Shown: piece by piece, positions 6,052-10,337 of the stretch | How the letters are laid out: each line of letters starts with the position of its first letter | Position numbering within the stretch: the first letter of the stretch is position 1 | Assembly: GCA_041744735.1 (NCBI GenBank) | Contig: JBGTKH010000086.1 | Location: 1-10,337, forward strand | Direction: 5' to 3' | Source: JBGTKH01 sp041744735 | GTDB lineage: Bacteria; Planctomycetota; Planctomycetia; Pirellulales; Pirellulaceae | Length of the DNA: 10,337 nt | The notes under the pieces: generated by a model | Databases searched by the model: none | What the model saw: the letters and a program-made list of their open reading frames with translations, nothing else | Told to the model about the DNA's origin: nothing | Translations under genes and position numbers: made by a program

Positions 6052-6571
6052 GTCGCGAGCATGGATCACTCAAGCCAAGTCCGATTTGAAGGCCGCAGAA
6101 TGTTTGGTCAACAATCGTTTAGCGGACTGTCATGTCGCCGCCAAATTCCAGCAATCGGTTGAAAAGGCGGTTAAGGCAATGGTTGTCGCCTTGCGAGAGG
6201 TTGGGTTAGTCAGTACATCGGTCGGTTATCGTCACGAGGTCGAACGGTTCATGTCGATATTGCTTCGCCTGCCTCGGACGAACAAACGCGCCGGCGTGCG
6301 CGACGTTCAGAACCACATCTTCCGTCTCCTCGACGAACCGACTCGCGGTTCCATTCGGGCCTTGGACGCCCTGGTTCCCAAACGACCGCCAGCGGGCGCT
6401 CCGAGCGCGCGGAACACAGAATACCCATTTGAAAAAGCACCGAACGACTGGGTCGCCCCAGCAACCGAGGGCGTCTTTGTTCAGGATGAGATGTTCCGCT
6501 ATCGCCTACTGGCATCACGAATTACGAGCGGAGCCGATCGGGTCATTTCTGCACTTAGGCGTTTGCCGTAA
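6044..6571 (+). CDS. HEPN-domain protein, possible RNase toxin or effector
   Basis: This 175-residue protein has the HEPN signature: near the N terminus W7-x3-A-K-S-D-L-K-A-A-E, then C29...K34-x-Q-Q-S-V-E-K-A-V-K-A, the first two helices of the four-helix HEPN fold. A later NTEYPF...W..P block (about 124-140) is also common in HEPN proteins. R86-D-V-Q-N-H91 matches the R-phi-X3-H form (phi = N, D or H) of the RX4-6H motif of HEPN ribonucleases; whether it aligns with the catalytic position is unverified. HEPN proteins act in toxin-antitoxin, abortive-infection and RNA-processing systems, usually as dimers. The upstream acidic gene overlaps by 8 nt, the usual layout for a coupled pair. The pair lies between moaD and moaE, which is unexpected. 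It could instead be a non-catalytic binding protein. Confidence 0.82.
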   Translation: MDESRAWITQAKSDLKAAECLVNNRLADCHVAAKFQQSVEKAVKAMVVALREVGLVSTSVGYRHEVERFMSILLRLPRTNKRAGVRDVQNHIFRLLDEPTRGSIRALDALVPKRPPAGAPSARNTEYPFEKAPNDWVAPATEGVFVQDEMFRYRLLASRITSGADRVISALRRLP

Positions 6572-6602
6572 ATGAAGTCACTCATTACATCAGGTTCAAC
6601 TC

Positions 6603-7031
6603 ATGGTCGAACTCTCAGACAAGGCAATCGACATGTCGGAGATCATGACGCAAGTTAGTTCACGGCAGGCAGGCGCGATTGTCTTGTTCCTCGGCACCAC
6701 CCGCGAGATGACACGCGGACGCCGCACGATTTCGCTGGAATACGAATGCTATCCCGAAATGGCGGAAAAGAAGTTGGCGGAATTGGAAGCCGAGGCGCGG
6801 CGGCGTTGGCCGGTCATTGAATGTGCGATTGTGCATCGTTTGGGGCATTTAGAGTTGGGCGAGGCCAGCATCGCCATCGCCGTGAGCTGTCCGCATCGGC
6901 AGGATGCTTTCGAGGCGGGCCAGTGGCTTATTGACACCATCAAGCAGGTTGTGCCAATCTGGAAGAAGGAAAACTGGGCCGACGGCACCAGCGAGTGGGT
7001 GCATCCGGGCCTGGAACCAAACGAACACTGA
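6603..7031 (+). CDS. moaE: Molybdopterin synthase catalytic subunit (MoaE)
   Basis: This 142-residue protein is the large subunit of molybdopterin synthase, which uses the MoaD thiocarboxylate to add two sulfurs to cyclic pyranopterin monophosphate. Visible family features are G-A-I-V-L-F-L-G-T-T-R34 near the N terminus, LEYECYPEMA at 45-54, H-R-L-G-x-L-x-x-G-E around 78-87, the S-C-P-H98-R99 pair, and I-K114-x-x-V-P-I-W-K121-K-E. K114 and K121 are seven residues apart, like catalytic Lys119 and Lys126 of E. coli MoaE, so the active site looks complete. The start is the ATG at 6603; the ribosome-binding site is weak. It begins 31 nt after the HEPN gene and so may be read from the cassette promoter as well as from the upstream moaD transcript. 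Confidence 0.95.
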   Translation: MVELSDKAIDMSEIMTQVSSRQAGAIVLFLGTTREMTRGRRTISLEYECYPEMAEKKLAELEAEARRRWPVIECAIVHRLGHLELGEASIAIAVSCPHRQDAFEAGQWLIDTIKQVVPIWKKENWADGTSEWVHPGLEPNEH

Positions 7032-7059
7032 CGCCTCCCGGCGGTTTAACCTCGTTACG

Positions 7060-8061
7060 ATGATGATCCCGGAACAACTTATCGACAGTTTCGGCCGCGT
7101 GCATACGAATTTGCGGATCAGCGTCACCGACCGCTGCAACATCCGCTGCTTCTACTGCATGCCGAACGAGAACGTGCGCTTCAAGCCGCGCGACGAGATC
7201 CTCACGTTCGAGGAAATCGAACGCTTCGCGCGCGTGGTGGCCGCGATGGGAGTCAACAAGCTGCGTCTGACCGGCGGCGAACCGCTGGTGCGCAGCGGAT
7301 TGCCGACGCTGGTCGAAAAGCTGGCGGCGATTGCGGGCATCAAAGACATCGCACTTACGACAAACGGCATCTTGCTCGCCGAGCAGGCTCAGGCACTGAA
7401 AGACGCCGGGCTGAAGCGCATCAATATCAGCCTCGACGGACTCAGCGAAGAGACGTTTCAGCGCATCTCGCGCCGCGAAGGTTTGTTCCGCGTGCTGGAA
7501 GGCATCGACGCCGCGCAGCGCGTGGGCTTCGCCAAAATTCGCCTGAACGCCGTGGCGATTCACGGCATCACCGAGCCGGAAATCGTGCCGTTGGGCCGCT
7601 TCGCCCGCGAGCGCGGCTTGGAATTACGGTTCATCGAATTCATGCCGCTGGATGCCGAGCAACATTGGCAGCACGATCAGGTGCTGTCCGGCGAAGACAT
7701 CCGCCGCATCTTGGAAGACGAATTCGGGCCGCTGCTGCCCGCTAACCGCACCGACCCCAGCCAGCCGGCGGTCGATTTCGAGTTCGCCGACGGCATCGGC
7801 CGCATCGGCTTTATCAATCCTGTCACTCAACCATTCTGTGGCGACTGCAACCGCCTGCGGATCACAGCCGAGGGAAATATCCGCAACTGTTTATTCTCGA
7901 CCGTCGAATGGAACGCCCGCGACCTGATGCGCAGCGGCGGCAGCGACCAGCAGCTAGCCGACTTAGTCCGCGACTGCGTTCGCGCTAAGAAACCCGGCCA
8001 CGGCATCGACACGCCGGAATTCGTGCGGCCCGAGAAAGCCATGTATCAGATCGGTGGGTGA
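7060..8061 (+). CDS. moaA: GTP 3',8-cyclase, radical SAM enzyme (MoaA)
   Basis: This 333-residue radical SAM enzyme carries out, with MoaC, the first step of molybdenum cofactor synthesis: rearrangement of GTP to 3',8-cyclo-GTP and then cyclic pyranopterin monophosphate. The N-terminal SAM cluster is C26-x3-C30-x2-C33, followed by the SAM-contacting T-G-G-E-P (71-75). The C-terminal cluster that binds GTP is C260-x2-C263-x13-C277, with N-R-L-R after it. The chain ends in Gly-Gly, as in functional MoaA proteins. All key parts are present. I chose the ATG at 7060 (another follows at 7063) because the upstream in-frame extension overlaps moaE and lacks family similarity. It starts 28 nt after moaE. 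moaC is not in the window and must lie elsewhere. Confidence 0.97.
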   Translation: MMIPEQLIDSFGRVHTNLRISVTDRCNIRCFYCMPNENVRFKPRDEILTFEEIERFARVVAAMGVNKLRLTGGEPLVRSGLPTLVEKLAAIAGIKDIALTTNGILLAEQAQALKDAGLKRINISLDGLSEETFQRISRREGLFRVLEGIDAAQRVGFAKIRLNAVAIHGITEPEIVPLGRFARERGLELRFIEFMPLDAEQHWQHDQVLSGEDIRRILEDEFGPLLPANRTDPSQPAVDFEFADGIGRIGFINPVTQPFCGDCNRLRITAEGNIRNCLFSTVEWNARDLMRSGGSDQQLADLVRDCVRAKKPGHGIDTPEFVRPEKAMYQIGG

Positions 8062-8083
8062 TGAATGACGAATGCGTTCGCGG

Positions 8084-8214
8084 CTAGTGCTTTGTCAAAG
8101 CTAGAAATTAGGATGCCGTGTTCAGTGGCGTAAGCTTCCAGCTTGCGATCAACGAGGCGAAGACGTCGGCAAGCAGGATGCTTACCCCACTTTTTAACTT
8201 TGACAAAGCGCTAG
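8084..8214. repeat. 131-bp imperfect inverted-repeat element
   Basis: Arms 8084-8100 (CTAGTGCTTTGTCAAAG) and 8198-8214 are reverse complements at 16 of 17 positions. The single difference is T/C in CTAG[T/C]GC. The element encloses a smaller inverted pair at 8130-8185, so the whole 131 bp can fold as nested structures. It lies between moaA and the cysteine desulfurase gene. It may be a small mobile element of the MITE type, but no target-site duplication could be established. Confidence 0.65.
8130..8185. repeat. Paired-hairpin repeat GTAAGC...GCTTAC
   Basis: Segments 8130-8146 (GTAAGCTTCCAGCTTGC) and 8169-8185 (GCAAGCAGGATGCTTAC) are inverted near-copies, matching at 15 of 17. Each forms its own hairpin: AAGCT-TCC-AGCTT and AAGCA-GGA-TGCTT, with complementary loops. 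The only two differences (positions 7 and 11) pair with each other inside the hairpin, so the stems are preserved. The plan is the same as at 1577-1654 and 2187-2259. Confidence 0.65.
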
Positions 8215-8224
8215 GCTTCATCTT

Positions 8225-8278
8225 TCGTCATTCGAAATTCGTCATTCCTTCGTCATTAGGCATTTGTCATTCGTCATT
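8225..8278. repeat. Cluster of five TCGTCATT-type octamers
   Basis: TCGTCATT occurs at 8225, 8239, 8250 and 8271, with a one-base variant (TTGTCATT) at 8264. The inverse motif, AATGACGAATG at 8064-8074 just after the moaA stop, pairs perfectly over 11 bp with 8268-8278. The intergenic region is thus bracketed by an outer inverted repeat around the 131-bp element. The cluster lies 20 to 74 nt upstream of the cysteine desulfurase start and could be an operator or simply repeat debris. I found no convincing promoter in it. Confidence 0.6.
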
Positions 8279-8298
8279 TTCGCACATGGGCCGTTCAC

Positions 8299-9474
8299 GT
8301 GGATAATCGCCGAATCTACCTCGACAATGCCGCCACGAGTTGGCCGAAGCCGGAGGCGGTGTATGCGGCGGTGGAGCGCTGGCAGCGTGAGTTGGGTGCG
8401 CCGGCGGGGCGGGGCGTTTATCGGGAAGCGGGAGAAGTCGAGCGGCTGGTGGCCGACGCGCGGCGGCGCGCGGCGGACTTGCTGGGCGCTGAAGAGCCGC
8501 GGCGGATTATTTTTACTTGTAACGGCACCGATTCGCTGAATCTCGCGCTGCATGGACTGTTGCGGCCGGGCGATCACGTGGTGACGAGTGTCGTCGAACA
8601 CAATTCGGTGCTGCGGCCGCTGCGGCAGTTGGAAGAGCTGCACAGTGTCGAGGTGACACGCGTTCCTTGCGATCACGCGGGCCTGATCGATCCCGACGAC
8701 ATCCGTGCGGCGATTCGGCGGCACACGAAGTTGATTGTGTTGGTGCACGTGTCGAACGTCACGGGTGCGATTCAGCCTGTCGAAGCGGTCGGCCGAATCG
8801 CGCGCGACCACGGCGTGTTGTTTTTGGTCGACGCGGCCCAATCGCTTGGTCACTTGCCGGTCAACGTGCGCGAGATCGGCGCAGACCTGTTGGCGTCTCC
8901 CGGCCACAAAGGATTGCTCGGCCCGCTGGGAACCGGTTTGTTGTACGTAGCGCCCGGCGTCGAAGAACGGCTGGCTGCCGTTCGCCAAGGCGGCACCGGC
9001 ACGCAGAGCGACGAGGACCGCCAGCCCGATTCATTGCCTGACAAGTACGAAGCCGGCAACCACAACGTGCCCGGCATCATCGGCCTGGGTGCCGGCCTGG
9101 CCTTCGTTCGCGACCGCGGGCTCGATCGAATCCGCGCCCACGATCGCGAGCTAACCACGCGGTTGATCGCCGGCCTAAGCGAAATTGCCGGCGTGAAAAT
9201 CTACGGCCCACGAAATAGCGACCGCCAATCGGGCGTCGTCAGCATCACGATCGAAGGCTACGATCCGCAAGAGGCCGCCGGTATGCTCGACACCGCCTAT
9301 AGCATCCAAGCCCGCCCCGGCCTCCATTGTGCCCCACTCATGCACCGCGCATTAGGAACGGTCAGTATTGGCGGAACGCTGCGCTTTAGTCTGGGCGTGT
9401 TTACAACCCAAGAGGAAATCGACGCTGCGATTCGAGGCGTCGCCGAATTAGCCTCGGCCGCGGTCGAGACGTAA
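8299..9474 (+). CDS. Cysteine desulfurase family PLP enzyme (aminotransferase class V)
   Basis: This 391-residue enzyme belongs to the fold-type I, class V aminotransferases of the NifS/SufS kind, which take sulfur from cysteine as a persulfide and release alanine. It starts with the typical Y-L-D-N-A-A-T-S-W-P-K-P. H101 (V-E-H-N-S) stacks on the cofactor, D178 and Q181 (V-D-A-A-Q-S) contact the PLP ring, and K204 in S-P-G-H-K-G is the Schiff-base lysine. C344 in R-P-G-L-H-C-A-P is the expected persulfide cysteine. This last motif and the spacing resemble the 'cysteine desulfurase family' branch rather than IscS. The start is a GTG at 8299; a nearby ATG at 8286 is out of frame and stops at once. 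Its place after moaA suggests it may supply sulfur for MoaD thiocarboxylation, but iron-sulfur assembly or another role is equally possible. It is separated from moaA by 237 bp of repeats, so cotranscription is uncertain. Confidence 0.9.
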   Translation: MDNRRIYLDNAATSWPKPEAVYAAVERWQRELGAPAGRGVYREAGEVERLVADARRRAADLLGAEEPRRIIFTCNGTDSLNLALHGLLRPGDHVVTSVVEHNSVLRPLRQLEELHSVEVTRVPCDHAGLIDPDDIRAAIRRHTKLIVLVHVSNVTGAIQPVEAVGRIARDHGVLFLVDAAQSLGHLPVNVREIGADLLASPGHKGLLGPLGTGLLYVAPGVEERLAAVRQGGTGTQSDEDRQPDSLPDKYEAGNHNVPGIIGLGAGLAFVRDRGLDRIRAHDRELTTRLIAGLSEIAGVKIYGPRNSDRQSGVVSITIEGYDPQEAAGMLDTAYSIQARPGLHCAPLMHRALGTVSIGGTLRFSLGVFTTQEEIDAAIRGVAELASAAVET

Positions 9475-9486
9475 CCAACGGCGTTC

Positions 9487-9726
9487 TCACGGTGGGTCGT
9501 AACCGCCGGGGCTGAAGGGGTTGCAGCGGCAGATGCGCCAAAGGCCCTTGAGCGAACCCCGAAGCGCACCGTATTTTTTCACGGCGCCGATGAAGTAGTG
9601 GCTGCAGGTGGGAGTGAAACGGCAACTGCGGCCGAAGATGGGGCTGAGGAAGATTTGATAGAGGCGCACGAGGCCGATCAGTATCCAGCTAGGCAGTTCG
9701 ACGATCGCAGCCCACAGGAACTTCAT
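9487..9726 (-). CDS. yidD: Membrane protein insertion efficiency factor (YidD)
   Basis: This 79-residue protein shows the full YidD signature: Y-Q-x-F-L-S-P-I-F-G, C35-R-F-T-P-T-C41-S-x-Y, then R-I-C66-R-C68-N-P-F and the C-terminal G-G-Y-D-P. YidD is a small, amphipathic, inner-membrane-associated protein that assists YidC-dependent insertion of membrane proteins. The ATG overlaps the rnpA stop (ATGA, 9723-9726), the conserved rnpA-yidD order with translational coupling. It is convergent with the cysteine desulfurase gene, with only 12 nt between the two stops and no visible terminator hairpin. Confidence 0.96.
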   Translation of the reverse strand: MKFLWAAIVELPSWILIGLVRLYQIFLSPIFGRSCRFTPTCSHYFIGAVKKYGALRGSLKGLWRICRCNPFSPGGYDPP

Positions 9727-10085
9727 GCCGAGTCCCTCGACAAACGCTTGGCCACGCGTTGGGCCAGTTTCGGCAGCGAATTCAAGATGGCGTGGAAATC
9801 CGGCTCGGCGCCGCGCCGCGGGTGCAGCACGAAGTCGATTCCCGTGGGCAACGACGCGCGCGCCAACCGAAACGCCTCGCGCATCCGCCGCTTCCAGCGG
9901 TTCCGTACAACCGCATTGCCAACCTTTCTCGAGACAGACAATCCAATCCGCGAATACGGCAGACCGTTCTCGCAGGCCCGCACCACCAGCACGTCGTCTG
10001 CGGCGTACACGTCCCGTTGGAACACGCGGTCGAAATCGGCTTTCGTGCGCACGCGGTATTGGGGCGGGAAGCTTTGGTCGGCCAT
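9723..10085 (-). CDS. rnpA: Ribonuclease P protein component (RnpA)
   Basis: This 120-residue basic protein is the protein subunit of RNase P, which helps the catalytic RNA remove 5' leaders from pre-tRNAs. The RNR signature V-R-N-R-W-K-R-R-M-R-E-A-F-R is present, preceded by R-I-G-L-S-V-S-R-K-V-G-N-A. The N terminus has the usual R-T-K-A-D-F-D-R-V-F. I chose the ATG at 10083-10085 because it gives the normal family length; an ATG at 10101-10103 adds six residues, and the longer open frame beyond it runs into the repeat array. A weak promoter-like pair, TTGATT then CATGAT 17 nt later (- strand, 10120 to 10092), is possible. rpmH, often just upstream, is not found before the window ends; an 83-bp tandem repeat occupies that place. 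Confidence 0.95.
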   Translation of the reverse strand: MADQSFPPQYRVRTKADFDRVFQRDVYAADDVLVVRACENGLPYSRIGLSVSRKVGNAVVRNRWKRRMREAFRLARASLPTGIDFVLHPRRGAEPDFHAILNSLPKLAQRVAKRLSRDSA

Positions 10086-10154
10086 GAGTTGATCATGCCG
10101 CATGCAGTGCCGGGAATCAAGCGGCACGGAGAGCGGGTAGTTGTACAAGTTGCC

Positions 10155-10199
10155 GTAGCGGAAGTGGTGACGCTTCCGAAGTCTCACGACTTCGGCTAC
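10155..10199. repeat. Paired-hairpin element in tandem unit 1
   Basis: A 45-bp element beginning GTAG and ending CTAC. Its first hairpin, CGGAAGTG-GTGA-CGCTTCCG, has one G-T wobble at G10172. The second is CCGAAGTC-TCAC-GACTTCGG, perfect over 8 bp. The two hairpins share three bases at their junction. The right 26 bp equal 1577-1602 in inverse orientation. Confidence 0.85.
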
Positions 10200-10237
10200 C
10201 AAAACGTGCCACTACCAGCGAGCGCCTACAAGTTGCC

Positions 10238-10282
10238 GTAGCGGAAGTGGTGACACTTCCGAAGTCTCACGACTTCGGCTAC
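10238..10282. repeat. Paired-hairpin element in tandem unit 2
   Basis: The same 45-bp element as in unit 1, but here the first hairpin, CGGAAGTG-GTGA-CACTTCCG (10242-10261), is perfect over 8 bp. The second hairpin is at 10259-10278. Its right 26 bp again match 1577-1602 in inverse orientation. Confidence 0.85.
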
Positions 10283-10337
10283 CAAAACGTGCCACTACCA
10301 GCGAGCGCCTACAAGTTGCCGTAGCGGAAGTGGTGAC

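Larger units (their letters stand above)
10144..10337. repeat. 83-bp tandem repeat, at least 2.3 copies, open at the window edge
   Basis: Units start at 10144, 10227 and 10310 with exact 83-bp spacing. The third copy is cut after 28 bp by the window end. Units 1 and 2 differ at one base only (G10172 versus A10255). Each complete unit contains a two-hairpin GTAG...CTAC element plus about 38 bp of unstructured spacer. Near-identity implies recent amplification or gene-conversion-like homogenisation. It begins 59 bp upstream of the rnpA start. Spacers do not vary, so it is not a CRISPR. Confidence 0.95.

Noticed and set aside
6904..7059. In-frame upstream extension of moaA by 52 codons
   Set aside because: It overlaps moaE in another frame and reads as low-complexity Arg/Pro/Thr sequence. 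MoaA proteins begin near the ATG at 7060, and the 333-residue form has the normal length.
8200..8205. TTGACA as a -35 box for the cysteine desulfurase gene
   Set aside because: The box is perfect but lies inside the arm of the inverted repeat, and the bases 17 nt downstream (TTTCGT) do not resemble a -10 site.
8118..8306. 62-codon open frame across the moaA-cysteine desulfurase gap
   Set aside because: It reads through the inverted repeats and the octamer cluster, has no recognisable domain, and overlaps the desulfurase start in a different frame.
10086..10202. N-terminal extension of rnpA to a 159-residue protein
   Set aside because: The extra 39 residues have no RnpA similarity, and the extension reads into the 83-bp repeat. 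The start at 10085 gives the usual length.
10144..10337. CRISPR array
   Set aside because: The 83-bp units are identical throughout, so there are no variable spacers, and no cas gene is present.

Overview
The window looks like a stretch of a GC-rich planctomycete chromosome, probably from the Pirellulales. That placement is an inference from the gene content, codon use and the abundant palindromic intergenic repeats; there is no rRNA or other phylogenetic marker to prove it. Thirteen loops' worth of structure aside, the window holds eleven protein-coding genes. Nine are on the + strand and two (yidD, rnpA) are on the - strand at the right end, convergent with the last + gene. No tRNA, rRNA, insertion sequence or CRISPR array was seen.

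Left part (1-2296): a 66-bp inverted repeat, a reasonable sigma70-type promoter, folE (GTP cyclohydrolase I), an eight-helix membrane protein of unknown function starting 4 nt after folE, a paired-hairpin repeat, a small zinc-ribbon membrane protein of unknown function, and a second paired-hairpin repeat that begins on that gene's last stop-codon base.

Middle (2297-8061): a 1000-residue FAD plus iron-sulfur dehydrogenase of the YdiJ / GlcD-GlcF fused type overlaps moaD by GTGA. The molybdopterin genes moaD, moaE and moaA follow in the same direction, but a two-gene cassette sits between moaD and moaE. The cassette is an unrecognised acidic protein of 137 residues overlapping a HEPN-domain protein. 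It has its own extended -10 promoter over the moaD stop codon, good Shine-Dalgarno sites and lower GC, and it resembles a toxin-antitoxin or defence-type pair placed inside the moa cluster. moaC, moeA and moeB are not in the window. MoaA makes the cyclic pterin precursor from GTP (with MoaC, encoded elsewhere). MoaD and MoaE form molybdopterin synthase, and MoaD's terminal Gly-Gly carries the sulfur.

Right part (8062-10337): a nested inverted-repeat region, then a PLP-dependent cysteine desulfurase that could feed sulfur to MoaD (inference), then yidD and rnpA on the - strand in the usual rnpA-yidD order. Upstream of rnpA, an 83-bp tandem repeat runs off the window edge.

The most interesting non-coding signal is a set of intergenic elements built alike: two short hairpins in inverted order, three of the four copies starting GTAG and ending CTAC, with complementary loops. 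Where the two hairpins differ, the differences are compensatory, so each stem is kept. The most interesting coding signal is the HEPN cassette inside the molybdopterin cluster.
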